Assembly (NCBI GenBank): GCA_963667515.2
Contig: CAXXXY010000011.1
Location: 310,001-374,000, forward strand
Length of the DNA stretch: 64,000 nt
Origin: VYDC01 sp963667515
GTDB lineage: Bacteria > Chloroflexota > Dehalococcoidia > UBA2979
Direction: 5' to 3'
This document shows, in pieces, positions 45,916-54,671 of this stretch. Made by a program: the position numbers and the translations under genes. The stretch's first letter is position 1; every line of letters begins with the position of its first letter. The notes under the pieces were generated by a model. That model worked only from the letters and a program-made list of their open reading frames with translations, ran no database searches and was not told the origin of the DNA.

Positions 45916-47094
45916 TCAGGCGTCGCGCCGGCGCGCGGCCCAGCGCCGCGTCGCGAGCCCGCCGAGCGCGAGCGCGGCCGCGGCCAGCGCGACCTCGACG
46001 GCGAGCAGCGCGTCGATGCGGTCGTCACCACCGCCGTCCGCGTCGCGGCTCAGCGGCACGGCCTTCGGCGCCGCGCCCGCTGCCCCTCCCTCACTTGTCG
46101 CTTCCACTGGCGTCGCTTCCACTGGCGCCGCCTGCACTGGCGCGGGCTCGGCGAGGGCGCTGCCGGCGCGCGGCTCGGCGCCGCCCTCCGGGAGTGGCGC
46201 GCCCGGCGGGGCGACGGGCGCCCCATCGGCAGCGCCGCCGGCGGCGCCCCCGCCGGCCGCTGGCGGCGCCGCCAGCGGTGCGGCGGGCTGGGGCGCCAGC
46301 GCCGGCGCCGAGTCGGCGGGCGCGGTGCTCGGCCCGGACTCGGCGGGCCCGGACTCGGCGGGCCCGGACTCGGCGGGCCCGGACTCGGCGGGAGCAATGC
46401 TCGGCGCGGGCGCGGGCGCGGAGGTCGCGCCGCCCGGCGCCGCGGCGGGTGCCGTGGCGGGCGCCGCGGCCTGCGCGTCGGCCTGTGCGGGGCTGCCCGA
46501 GGCCGCGTCGTCGTCGCCGGTCGCGGGGGCAGGGGCCGCCAGTGATCGCAGCTCGGCAGCCTCGGGCGCCGCGGTCGCTGGCGCCCCAGCCTCTGGCGCG
46601 AGGGCCGCGCTCGCCGTCGTGCTCGTGGCCTCGTCGGCCTCGTCGGCCGCGTCGCGCGAGGAGCTGCCGCCGCCCACGAGCGCGTCGCCGGAGACGACCG
46701 CCACCAGCGCGACGGCCGCCGCGACCGCGCCCAGGCGCGCCGCCAGCTCGCCTCGTGGCATGTGGGGGGGCATGCGGGGCGCCGTGCGGCTCCGAGCGCC
46801 GGCGGCCGCCGCCGGCGCCGTCAGCGTGAAGGGCCGCGGCGCGCGCAGCTCGCCGAGCTCGCCCGCGCCCAGTGCCTGCAACGCATTCCGCACGCTCCGC
46901 ATCCCCTCCAGCGCCGCCCGCGCCTCGGCGTCGGCGGCGAGCTCCCGCTCGAGCGCCGCCGCCTCGTCCGCCGGCAGCTCGCCGTCGAGGTAGCGCGAGA
47001 GGTGCTCGTCGCGAAGCTCGCGCGCGCTGGGCGCGTCGAGCCCGGCGTCCTGCGCCCCGTTCCTGCCTCGCCGCCACCACCACATGCGCATCAC
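45916..47094 (-). CDS. Anti-sigma factor-like membrane protein with Ala/Pro-rich exterior
   Basis: A 392-residue protein starting at GTG 47094 inside the sigma gene stop. Residues about 20-70 (ARELRDEHLSRYLDGELPADEAAALERELAADAEARAAL) form an anti-sigma-type helical domain; the HxxxCxxC zinc motif is absent, so it is the zinc-free type. A membrane span follows (LAARLGAVAAAVALVAVVSG), then about 200 residues of low-complexity Ala/Pro/Ser/Gly sequence, and a second hydrophobic segment plus Arg-rich tail at the end (VEVALAAAALALGG). It likely inhibits the ECF sigma factor encoded upstream. Contains a 15-bp tandem repeat. Confidence 0.82.
   Translation of the reverse strand: MMRMWWWRRGRNGAQDAGLDAPSARELRDEHLSRYLDGELPADEAAALERELAADAEARAALEGMRSVRNALQALGAGELGELRAPRPFTLTAPAAAAGARSRTAPRMPPHMPRGELAARLGAVAAAVALVAVVSGDALVGGGSSSRDAADEADEATSTTASAALAPEAGAPATAAPEAAELRSLAAPAPATGDDDAASGSPAQADAQAAAPATAPAAAPGGATSAPAPAPSIAPAESGPAESGPAESGPAESGPSTAPADSAPALAPQPAAPLAAPPAAGGGAAGGAADGAPVAPPGAPLPEGGAEPRAGSALAEPAPVQAAPVEATPVEATSEGGAAGAAPKAVPLSRDADGGGDDRIDALLAVEVALAAAALALGGLATRRWAARRRDA
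46336..46395. repeat. 15-bp tandem repeat, four units
   Basis: Four units of GGACTCGGCGGGCCC (the last diverges in its final bases), in frame, encoding the AESGP repeat of the anti-sigma protein. A shorter related repeat (about 46098-46142) encodes VEATPVEAT. Confidence 0.95.
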
Positions 47095-47810
47095 CGCCAC
47101 TCCTCCAGACGACGGGCGGCGGCGCCGGGTTCCCGGCCCGCGAGCAGCGCGTCGCGCAGCCGGCCGCGCGCACGCGACAGCCGCGACTTCACCGTGCCGG
47201 GCGCGACGCCCGTGGCGGCCGCCACCTCCTCGTGCGGGAGGCCGTGGACGTCGGCGAGCAGCACGGTCATCCGCCACTCGTCGGGGAGCGTGGCGAGCGC
47301 CGCCTCCAGCTCGGCGCGGCCGAGCCCGGCGACCGCCTGCTCCTCGGGCGTGGGCGCGTCGGCGGCGGGCTCGGGCGGCGCGCGGTCGGGGAAGCGTTCG
47401 CGTTCCCCCTCCAGCGAGCGCTGCGGGCGGCGCTTGCGGCGGCGCAGCTCGTCCCGCGCGAGGTTCGCGACGATGGTGAGCAGCCAGGAGCGCGCCTTGC
47501 CGCCGCGGAAGCCGTCGAGCGAGCGGTAGGCGCGCAGGAACGCCTCCTGCGCGGCGTCCTCCGCCGCCTCGCGCGAGCCGAGGAAGCGCAGCGCGAGGCC
47601 GTAGACCGCGTCCTGGTGGCGAATCACGAGGGTGTTGAAGGCGGCGAGGTCGCCCGTCTGGGCGCGGCGGATCAGCGCCTCGTCCTCGCGCGCGGCCTGC
47701 TCGCGCGCTTCGTCGCGAGCGTCGCCGGAGGTGCCGTCGGGGGGCGTGGCGGAGCCGCCGCGGGCCGGCGCACCCTCGGGCGGATCGGGCGCGCGGGCGT
47801 CGGGGGGCAT
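47091..47810 (-). CDS. ECF-type RNA polymerase sigma factor
   Basis: A 239-residue group 4 sigma factor. Region 2: AFNTLVIRHQDAVYGLALRFLGSREAAEDAAQEAFLRAYRSLDGFRGGKARSWLLTIVANLARDELRRRKRR. Region 4: LEAALATLPDEWRMTVLLADVHGLPHEEVAAATGVAPGTVKSRLSRARGRLRDAL. The linker is acidic and Pro-rich. ATG 47810 (MPPDARAPDP) gives a disordered N-terminus; an upstream frame is not supported. The stop overlaps the start of the anti-sigma gene, the standard arrangement for sigma and anti-sigma. Confidence 0.94.
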   Translation of the reverse strand: MPPDARAPDPPEGAPARGGSATPPDGTSGDARDEAREQAAREDEALIRRAQTGDLAAFNTLVIRHQDAVYGLALRFLGSREAAEDAAQEAFLRAYRSLDGFRGGKARSWLLTIVANLARDELRRRKRRPQRSLEGERERFPDRAPPEPAADAPTPEEQAVAGLGRAELEAALATLPDEWRMTVLLADVHGLPHEEVAAATGVAPGTVKSRLSRARGRLRDALLAGREPGAAARRLEEWR

Positions 47811-47957
47811 GGCCGCCCACCGCTCCTTCGCCCCCCGCTCGCGCCGCTCGCGCGGCCACGAAGCCGAGCGTAGCATCGGCCCGGCGCAAGCGCGCCGCGG
47901 TCACGCTCGGTGCGGCCACCGGCGAGGCCCAACCGATAAGCCCGACGAGGAGGCGCG

Positions 47958-48796
47958 ATGCCGGTCGCGGCGGCCCGCGAGCTGCTGATCGCCGCCGAGC
48001 GCGGCGGCTACGCCGTCCCCGGCTTCAACGTCTCCAACGTGGAGCTGGCGCTGGGCGTGCTGGACGCGGCCGAGGCGCGGCGCGCCGCGGTGCTGCTGCA
48101 GCTCAACCGCGGGAACGCCGAGCACCTGGGCGGGTTGGAGACGGCGGCCGCCGTGCTGCGCGCGCTCGCGGGGCGCTCGGCGGTGCCGGTCGGCCTGCAC
48201 CTCGACCACGGCGCGGACGAGGCGACGCTGCGCCGCGCCGTCGCGGCGGGCTGCACCTCGCTGATGTACGACGGCTCCACGCTGCCCCTCGACCGCAACC
48301 TGCGCGAGACGCGCGCCGCGGCGCAGCTCGCAGGTCGCGCCGGCCTCGCGCTGGAGGCGGAGCTGGGGCACGTGGGCGGACGCGAGCCGGCGTCGTCACC
48401 TCCGAGGCGCAGCTCACCGACCCGGCGGCCGCGGCGCGCTTCGTGGAGGAGACGGGCGTCGACGCGCTGGCGGTCTCGGTGGGCACGGCGCACGGGCTGG
48501 CGGGCGAGGTGCGCATCGACCTCGTGCGCGAGCTGCGCGTCGCGACGCGCGGGCTGCCGCTGGTGCTGCACGGCGGCTCCGGCGTGGCGCCGGCCGCGCT
48601 GGCCGAGGCGGTGGCGGTCGGGGTGCGCAAGGTGAACGTGTCGAGCGAGATCCACGCGGCGTTCGCGCGGGCGCTCGCCGGCTCGCTGGGCGAGCGCGAC
48701 GCCGACCCGCGGCCCGCCCTGCGCGCTGCCCGCGCCGAGGTCGCGGCCGCGGCTGCGGCGCGCATCGACGCGCTGGGCGCGGCCGGGAGCGCCTAG
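47958..48796 (+). pseudogene. Class II aldolase (FbaA/KbaY-type), frameshifted
   Basis: A zinc-dependent fructose-bisphosphate or tagatose-bisphosphate aldolase. The first frame has GYAVPGFNVSNVELALGVLDAAE, VPVGLHLDHGADEATLRRAVAAGCTSLMYDGSTLPLDRN and LALEAELGHVGGREP; the second frame, from about 48389, has GVVTSEAQLTDPAAAARFVEETGVDALAVSVGTAHG and LPLVLHGGSGV with a zinc His. One G is missing in CCGGCG near 48388; restoring it gives a normal 280-codon ORF. All active-site motifs are otherwise intact, so a sequencing error is quite possible. Confidence 0.88.
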
Positions 48797-48850
48797 CGCG
48801 GGCTCGCCGCACCACCGGGCCTCGCGAGGGCTCGCGGTATACTGGATGCG

Positions 48851-49783
48851 ATGGAGCCGAACCCGGTCCCGGGGGCCGCGCCGACGGATCTGCCCGGCCA
48901 GCCGCGGCTTCCCCCCGCCCACACGCCTCCGCCGGCAGCCGGCGCCGCCTTCGCGACGCCGTACGTGGCGAGCCTGCCGCCGGGCGTGTCGCTTCGTGCC
49001 GGGCGGCCGGCGCGCGCGCCGGCCCTCGAGGCTGCGAACGGGGCATCGAGGGCGGCTGCGCCGATGCTGCCGTGGGGCGCGCTGCCCGCGACGCACGGGG
49101 GGCTCGCGGGCGTCGACCCGTGGGCGCAGCAGCAGCGCGCGTCGCGCGGCCTGGCGATCTGGCCGTGGGGGCTGCGCGGCCTCGCCGAGACGCTCGAGGT
49201 GCTGGCGCTCGCGCTGCTGATGTTCATCGCGGTGCGCGCCGTCGCGCAGAACTTCGTCGTCGACGGTCGCTCGATGGAGCCGACCTTCGCGCACGGCCAG
49301 CTGCTGATCGTGAACAAGCTCGCCTACAGCAGCTTCGACCTCTCGTGGCTGCCGTTGGTGGAGGGCGACGAGTGGCGCCCGTTCGGGGAGCCCGAGGCCG
49401 GCGACATCGTGGTCTTCCGCTTCCCCCGCGACCCCACCCGCGATTTCATCAAGCGCATCGTCGCGGTGGCGGGGCAGACGGTGGCGGTGGAGGACGGCAT
49501 CGTCTACGTCGACGGCGTGCAGGTCGCCGAGCCGTACATCGACGAGCCGCCGAACTACGCGGTCCCGGAGCAGGTGGTGCCGGGGGGCTCGGTGTTCGTG
49601 CTGGGCGACAACCGCAACAACTCCTACGACTCGCACTCGTGGGGGATGCTGGAGGAGTCGCTGATCATCGGGCGCGCGGAGCTGCGCTACTGGCCGCTCT
49701 CCGACGTCGGTCGCGTCGATCACGTCAGGCAGGCGGACGCGCCGCTGGTGGAGGTGTCGACATCGCCGTCGATCGCGAGGTAA
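48851..49783 (+). CDS. lepB: Signal peptidase I
   Basis: A 310-residue membrane-anchored Ser/Lys peptidase that cleaves signal peptides. The first about 110 residues are a Pro/Ala-rich cytoplasmic extension, then one membrane span (LEVLALALLMFIAVRAVAQNFVV). Box B VDGRSMEPTFAHGQ has the catalytic Ser, box D RDFIKRIVAVAGQTV the catalytic Lys, and box E VLGDNRNNSYDSHSWG is present. A TATACT box eight bases before ATG 48851 suggests a leaderless transcript. The 3' end overlaps the pyrE coding region. Confidence 0.94.
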   Translation: MEPNPVPGAAPTDLPGQPRLPPAHTPPPAAGAAFATPYVASLPPGVSLRAGRPARAPALEAANGASRAAAPMLPWGALPATHGGLAGVDPWAQQQRASRGLAIWPWGLRGLAETLEVLALALLMFIAVRAVAQNFVVDGRSMEPTFAHGQLLIVNKLAYSSFDLSWLPLVEGDEWRPFGEPEAGDIVVFRFPRDPTRDFIKRIVAVAGQTVAVEDGIVYVDGVQVAEPYIDEPPNYAVPEQVVPGGSVFVLGDNRNNSYDSHSWGMLEESLIIGRAELRYWPLSDVGRVDHVRQADAPLVEVSTSPSIAR

Positions 49784-50328
49784 TCGCCGCGCTCGAGGAG
49801 GCCGGGGCCTTCCTCCAGGGCCACTTCCAGCTCGCCTCCGGCCGCCACTCGGAGCGCTACCTGGAGAAGTTCAACCTGCTGCAGTGGCCGCCGCAGACGG
49901 AGATCGCCTGTCGCAAGATGGCCGAGGGGCTGCGCCACACCGATCCGCAGGTGGTCGCCGGCCCGACGACCGGCGGCGTGATCCTCTCCTACGAGGTCGC
50001 GCGCCAGCTCGGGCTGCGCGGGGTGATCGCGGAGACGACGCCCGACGGCCGTGGCCGCTCGCTGCAGCGCGGCTTCCGCCTCGCACCCGGCGAGCGCGCG
50101 CTCGTCGTCGACGACGTGTTGACGACGGGCGGCTCGGTGCGCGAGACGATCGAGGCGGTGCGCGCGGCCGGCGGCGAGCCCGTCGGCGTCGCGGTGCTCG
50201 TCGATCGCTCGGGCGGCGGCGTCGACTTCGGGCTCCCCTTCTTCGCCGCGACCGAGGTGGAGATGACCAGCGTCGAGCCCGCCGACTGCCCGCTCTGCGC
50301 CGAGGGCGTCCCGCTCACGGTGACGTAG
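49756..50328 (+). CDS. pyrE: Orotate phosphoribosyltransferase
   Basis: About 190 residues. Seen: REVIAALEEAGAFLQGHFQLASGRHSERYLEKFN, VVAGPTTGGVILSYEVARQLGLRGVIAE, RGFRLAPGERALVVDDVLTTGGSVRETIEAV (PRPP loop) and EPADCPLCAEGVPLT. It makes OMP in pyrimidine synthesis. The N-terminus overlaps lepB in another frame, and there is no ATG, GTG or TTG in frame for about 75 bases upstream of 49756; I put the start at the conserved beginning of similarity (GTC). Either a non-standard start or an indel near 49750 is likely. Confidence 0.85.
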   Translation, partial: VDIAVDREVIAALEEAGAFLQGHFQLASGRHSERYLEKFNLLQWPPQTEIACRKMAEGLRHTDPQVVAGPTTGGVILSYEVARQLGLRGVIAETTPDGRGRSLQRGFRLAPGERALVVDDVLTTGGSVRETIEAVRAAGGEPVGVAVLVDRSGGGVDFGLPFFAATEVEMTSVEPADCPLCAEGVPLTVT

Positions 50329-50405
50329 CGCGGGCACGCGCTGGCTGGCAGCCGGCGTGGCCGAAGGGCAGGCCGGCTGCCGGGCGGTGCGCTAGCATCG
50401 CCGCG

Positions 50406-51287
50406 ATGAACGACGACGCCCGGCACCACCGGCCCACGACGAGGCTCCGCGAGCTGCTCGCGCGCGAGGAGCTGCTGGTCGCGCCCGGCGTCTTCGACGG
50501 GCTCTCCGCGCGCCTCGCCGAACGCGCCGGCGCCGAGGCCGTCTACGCCTCGGGCGGCGCTATCGCACGCGCGGCCGGCTACCCCGACCTCGGGCTGCTG
50601 GGCGTCGGCGAGGTGCTCGCGCGCCTCGCCCAGATCGCGGAGGCGGTCGCCGTGCCCGTCATCGCCGACGCCGACACCGGCTACGGCAACGCGCTGAACG
50701 TCCGCCGGACCGTGCGCGCCTTCGAGCGGGCGGGCGTGGCGGCGCTGCACCTGGAGGATCAGCAGTCGCCCAAGCGCTGCGGCCACTACGAGGGGAAGAC
50801 GCTCGTCCCCACGGACGAGATGGTCGGGAAGCTGCGCGCGGCGCTGGAGGCGCGGAGCGACCCCGGCCTCGTGATCATCGCGCGCACGGACGCGATCGCC
50901 GTCGAGGGGCTCGAGCCGGCGCTGGCGCGCGCCGAGGCCTACGCCGCGGCCGGCGCCGACGTGCTCTTCGTGGAGGCGCCCGAGAGCGAGGCGCAGATCG
51001 AGGCGATCGCGCGGCGTCTGCCCGGCCCCAAGCTGATCAACGTCTTCCGCGGCGGCAAGACGCCGCTGCTGCCCTCGGCGCGGCTGGCGGCGCTCGGCTA
51101 CCGCGTCGCGATCCTGCCCTCCGACCTGCAGCGCGCCACGATCCGCGCGATGCAGGAGACGCTGGTCGCGATCCGGCGCGACGGCAACGCCGCCGCCGTG
51201 GACGAGCGGCTCGCGACCTTCGCCGAGCGCGACGCGATCGTGGGCCTCGAGGAGTACCGGGCGCTCGACGCGCGCTACGGCGGCTAG
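50406..51287 (+). CDS. Isocitrate lyase/PEP mutase-family protein
   Basis: A 293-residue enzyme of the isocitrate lyase/PEP mutase superfamily. It has LLVAPGVFDGLSARLAERAGAEAVYASGGA, VPVIADADTGYGNALNVRRTVRAFERAGVAALHLEDQQSPKRCGHYEGKTLV and LVIIARTDAIAVEGLEPALARAEAYAAAGADVLFVEAPES. The PKRCGH motif has the Cys of lyases acting on 2-methylisocitrate or related acids. Size and motifs fit 2-methylisocitrate lyase or oxaloacetate decarboxylase-like members; the substrate is open. Its stop codon is in GGC-TAG, the insertion point of IS-B copy 2. Confidence 0.9.
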   Translation: MNDDARHHRPTTRLRELLAREELLVAPGVFDGLSARLAERAGAEAVYASGGAIARAAGYPDLGLLGVGEVLARLAQIAEAVAVPVIADADTGYGNALNVRRTVRAFERAGVAALHLEDQQSPKRCGHYEGKTLVPTDEMVGKLRAALEARSDPGLVIIARTDAIAVEGLEPALARAEAYAAAGADVLFVEAPESEAQIEAIARRLPGPKLINVFRGGKTPLLPSARLAALGYRVAILPSDLQRATIRAMQETLVAIRRDGNAAAVDERLATFAERDAIVGLEEYRALDARYGG

Positions 51288-51288
51288 C

Positions 51289-52338
51289 TGTAGTTCCCAC
51301 GTAGGTTGTTGACAGGATGAGGGGCCTCGCCCGCTGCTGTGTGTGACAGCACGGCAGTAGCGAGGAGAGGACACCCTCATGGCCCATCGTAACGCGCGGC
51401 TGACGCCGCTGACCCGACTCGAGCTCGTGCGGGAAGTGGACGCCGGCTGGCCCCAGGCTGAGGTCGCTCGCCACTTCCGCGTCTCCCGCCACACCGTTGC
51501 CAAGTGGCTGGGGCGCTTCCGGGCGGAGGGAGCGGCAGGGCTCGAGGACCGCAGCTCCGCCCCGCGCGCGCATCCCCGGCGCACGCCGCCCGAGCTGGAG
51601 CGACGCATCTGCGCCGTGCGACGCACGCAGGGATTCGGGCCGCATCGCATCCAGTGGGCGCTCGGGGTCGCCCGCTCCACGGTCTACGCCGTGCTGCGGC
51701 GCCGCGGCCTCAACCGGCTCGACCGCCTGCACCGCGTCACCCGGGAGCCGGTCCGCTACGAGCACGACGCCCCCGGCGACCTGCTGCATCTCGACGTGAA
51801 GAAGCTCGGGCGCGTCCCCGAGGGCGGCGGCAAGCGAATGGCGCCTGGCTTCGCCGAGACGCGCTCCGGGCCGCATTCGCGGCGTTCGCTGGGGCTGGAG
51901 TACCTACACGTCGCCGTCGACGACCACAGCCGTTACGCCTACGTCTCCGTCCTGCCCGACGAGCGTGGCGCGAGCTGCGCCGCCTTCCTCGAGCAGGCGC
52001 TCGCGGCCTTCCGCCGGCGTGGCGTGCGCGTGCGCCGGGTCCTGACCGACAACGCGAAGGCCTACACCGTCGCCCGCAGCTTCCACGGCGCCGCCGCTGC
52101 CGCAGACGTGCGGCTGTCGCACACGCGGCCCTACCGCCCGCAGACGAACGGCAAAGCCGAGCGTTTCATCCAGATCCTGCAGAACGAGTGGGCCTACGCC
52201 CGCCCCTACCGCTCCAACGCCGAGCGGCTGCGCCAGCTCCCACGCTGGCTCTACCGCTACAATCACCGCCGACCGCACGGCGGCGTCGGCGGGGCCGTCC
52301 CCGCCTCCCGCCTGTGAACAACCTTCCTGGGTAGTACA
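51289..52338 (+). mobile_element. IS-B copy 2 (IS481 family type), complete
   Basis: 1050 bp from TGTA to TACA, with the 28-bp imperfect terminal inverted repeat. CTAG occurs at 51284-51287 (the TAG is the stop of the isocitrate-lyase-like gene) and 52340-52343. One variable base (C at 51288, G at 52339) separates CTAG from each end. Same orientation as the upstream gene. The transposase is intact. Confidence 0.95.
51379..52317 (+). CDS. IS-B transposase, IS481-type (copy 2)
   Basis: 312 residues. An N-terminal HTH (AEVARHFRVSRHTVAKWLGRF, 28-48) is followed by a second HTH-like segment and the rve core with Asp139 (LHLDVKK), Asp224 (VLTDNAKAY) and Glu261 (GKAERFIQ), the order and spacing of IS481-type DDE transposases. 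GAGGA lies a few bases upstream of ATG 51379. The frame is intact. Confidence 0.95.
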   Translation: MAHRNARLTPLTRLELVREVDAGWPQAEVARHFRVSRHTVAKWLGRFRAEGAAGLEDRSSAPRAHPRRTPPELERRICAVRRTQGFGPHRIQWALGVARSTVYAVLRRRGLNRLDRLHRVTREPVRYEHDAPGDLLHLDVKKLGRVPEGGGKRMAPGFAETRSGPHSRRSLGLEYLHVAVDDHSRYAYVSVLPDERGASCAAFLEQALAAFRRRGVRVRRVLTDNAKAYTVARSFHGAAAAADVRLSHTRPYRPQTNGKAERFIQILQNEWAYARPYRSNAERLRQLPRWLYRYNHRRPHGGVGGAVPASRL

Positions 52339-52372
52339 GCTAGCGCCGCCGCGGGACGAAGGGAGCGCGCCG

Positions 52373-53509
52373 ATGCGCCACAGCGACGAGCGGATCCTCG
52401 TCACCCACACGGGGAGCCTGCCGCGGCCCGAGCCGCTGCTGGGGCTGATGGTGGCGAAGGAGCGCGGCGAGCTCGCGGAGCGCGCCCCCTTCGACGAGGC
52501 GGTGCGCGAGGCCGTGGCGGGCGCGGTCCTCCGGCAGACGGAGACCGGAATCGACGTGGTCAATGACGGCGAGATGGGGCGCGTGGACTACACGGTCTAC
52601 GTCGCGGAGCGCCTCGATGGCTTCGACGGCAAGAGCGGCGTGCTCCGCAACCCCGACATGGACGAGTTCCCCGAGTGGGCCGAGATCCTGCGCCGCATGA
52701 GCTCGCCCTTCGGGCGCCGGCCGGCCTGCACGGGCCCCGTCGGCTGGCGGGACTTCGGTGCCGTGGAGCGCGACCTCGCGACGCTGCGCGAGTCCGCCGA
52801 GGCGGCGGCCTCGGAGGAGGTGTTCCTGACGGCGGCCTCGCCCGGGCAGATCGCGCGCTTCCTGGAGAACCAGCACTACCCCAGCCACGAGGAGTACGTC
52901 TTCGCGCTTGCCGATGTAATGCGCCGCGAGTACGAGGCGATCGTCGAGGCGGGCTTCCTGCTGCAGCTCGATTGCCCCGACCTCGCGCTGGGGCGGCACC
53001 AGCAGTTCGGCGACCGCGCGCTCGACGACTTCCGCGGCATCGCGCGGCAGCACGTGGAGGCGCTGAACCACGCCACGCAGGGCATCGCGCCCGACCGCAT
53101 GCGCATGCACATCTGCTGGGGCTCGACGGAGGGCCCGCACCACCGCGACGTGCCGATGGAGGAGATCGCCGATCTGCTGCTGACGGCGCGCCCGCAGGCG
53201 CTCGCCTTCCCCGCCGCCAACGGCCGCCACGAGCACGAGTGGCGTGCCTGGCAGGGCCGCGACCTGGGCGAGAAGCTGCTGATCGTCGGCGCCATCGACA
53301 CGACCAGCAATATCATCGAGCACCCGCGCGTGGTGGCCGACCGCCTCGTGCGCTTCGCCGAGGTGGTGGGGCGCGAGCACGTGCTCGCCGGCACCGACTG
53401 CGGCCTGGGCACCTTCGCGGGCCGCGTGCAGGTGATCGATGAGATCGCATGGCGCAAGCTCGGCTCGCTGGTGGAGGGCGCCCGCCTCGCCTCCGCCGAT
53501 CTCTACTAG
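52373..53509 (+). CDS. MetE C-terminal-like (cobalamin-independent methionine synthase family) protein
   Basis: A 378-residue protein of the UROD/MetE-like barrel. It begins ERILVTHTGSLPRPEPLLGLM, with TGIDVVNDGEMGRVDYTVYV, HYPSHEEYVFALADVMRREYEAIVEAGFLLQLDCPDLAL, MRMHICWGSTEGPHHRD (zinc His and Cys) and VLAGTDCGLGTFAG (second zinc Cys). It lacks the N-terminal half of MetE. Stand-alone members include methyltransferases of unknown donor and epoxyalkane:CoM transferase-like enzymes. IS-B copy 2 lies 30 bp upstream. Function is uncertain beyond the family. Confidence 0.87.
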   Translation: MRHSDERILVTHTGSLPRPEPLLGLMVAKERGELAERAPFDEAVREAVAGAVLRQTETGIDVVNDGEMGRVDYTVYVAERLDGFDGKSGVLRNPDMDEFPEWAEILRRMSSPFGRRPACTGPVGWRDFGAVERDLATLRESAEAAASEEVFLTAASPGQIARFLENQHYPSHEEYVFALADVMRREYEAIVEAGFLLQLDCPDLALGRHQQFGDRALDDFRGIARQHVEALNHATQGIAPDRMRMHICWGSTEGPHHRDVPMEEIADLLLTARPQALAFPAANGRHEHEWRAWQGRDLGEKLLIVGAIDTTSNIIEHPRVVADRLVRFAEVVGREHVLAGTDCGLGTFAGRVQVIDEIAWRKLGSLVEGARLASADLY

Positions 53510-53634
53510 GCAGGCAGCGTTCCGCTGCACCCAGGGGGCTGCCGCCCTCCCTGCGTGGCGCCTGGGCTCGGGCGGGGCGGTGGGCGTGCTAGCGGTGCTG
53601 CGAGCGGTGGGAGGCGCCGGGGCGGCGTCGCTCG

Positions 53635-54456
53635 CTAGCGGGGCGGAGCGGCCCCGGCAGCGCGGCGCGAGCTCGACGGCGGCATGACGAAGCACGGCGG
53701 CCGGCGCAGGCGGCGGGGGAGCCGCGGGACGACCGCGCGGCTCGTGGCGGCCGCCGCGGCGAGCGCCGCCTCGCGCCGACGGCCCCACGGCATGCCGAAG
53801 CCCTCGCGCAGCCGCGGCGGCAGCAGCCCCACGCTCAGCTCACGCGCGAGCAGCAGCGCGGGCGCCGGGTAGAGCGGCTGCGGGGCGAACAGCGCGTGCG
53901 CGATCTCGCGCGCCGTCTCCGTGACCTCGAGCGTGGCGACCATGCCGTCGACGTAGGCGCGGAGCGCGCCGAGATCGGGCGGCAGCGCCTCCGGCCTCGC
54001 GCCCAGCAGCTCGCCGACCGCGCGCATGTCGGCGTAGTAGCGCTCCTGCTCGGCGGCCGGGAGCGGCGCGACGAAGCGCTCGTGCACCACGAGCGAGCTG
54101 TCGACCAGCGTGGCGAGCACCCAGCACAGCAGCTCCGGATCCTCGGCGCGGTAGCCCGCGCCCACGACGCCGGCGTGGCGCCCGCGCACGTGCGCGACGG
54201 CCTCGCGCGCCTGCGCCTCGCTCCCGAACGCGATCGCGTACATCGGTCGCACGGTGCGCAGGAAGCGGCCGCGGCGATCCGTGCCGAACACGGAGTGCTC
54301 GGCGACGCCGCGGGCGACCAGCGGGTGCGCGATCTGCATCAGGAGCGCGCGCCCGCCGCCCAGCAGCAGCAGGCCCTCGCCCGTGACGCGGCGCAGCGCG
54401 GAGTCCGCGGCGAAGAGGCCGGCGCTCCCGTCGCCTCGCGCGGGCGGCGCGCTCAC
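53635..54456 (-). CDS. DUF2236/MpaB-like oxygenase
   Basis: A 273-residue protein. It has GEGLLLLGGGRALLMQIAHPLVARGVAEHSVFGTDRRGRFLRTV, the histidine pattern AIAFGSEAQAREAVAHVRGRHAGVVG, LLCWVLATLVDSSLVVHERFV and ERYYADMRAVGELLG, matching the MpaB/rubber oxygenase-like DUF2236 family of heme-binding proteins. GTG 54456 is chosen because upstream sequence is low-complexity. The catalytic role in this organism is unknown. The C-terminus is Arg-rich. Confidence 0.8.
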   Translation of the reverse strand: MSAPPARGDGSAGLFAADSALRRVTGEGLLLLGGGRALLMQIAHPLVARGVAEHSVFGTDRRGRFLRTVRPMYAIAFGSEAQAREAVAHVRGRHAGVVGAGYRAEDPELLCWVLATLVDSSLVVHERFVAPLPAAEQERYYADMRAVGELLGARPEALPPDLGALRAYVDGMVATLEVTETAREIAHALFAPQPLYPAPALLLARELSVGLLPPRLREGFGMPWGRRREAALAAAAATSRAVVPRLPRRLRRPPCFVMPPSSSRRAAGAAPPR

Positions 54457-54671
54457 CCGGCACGCCGTGCGCGCGGCGCGGGCAGGTCGGCGGCCGCGAG
54501 AGCTGGTGCCACGCCTGCAGGATACCGATCGGCCGGCCGGCCGCCCGGCGGCCCGGCCGGCGGCGGCGCTCGGCGGTACGCGCGGGCTCCGCTCGCCCCT
54601 CGCGGCCGCCGACGATCGATCGTAGGGTGCGCGCTCGATCGCGCGCGCGCGTGCGATCGAGGGAGGCGGCG

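Noticed and set aside
49072..49755. LepB-PyrE fusion protein
   Set aside because: The two are in different frames and lepB has its own TAA at 49781; a fusion would need an indel I cannot show.
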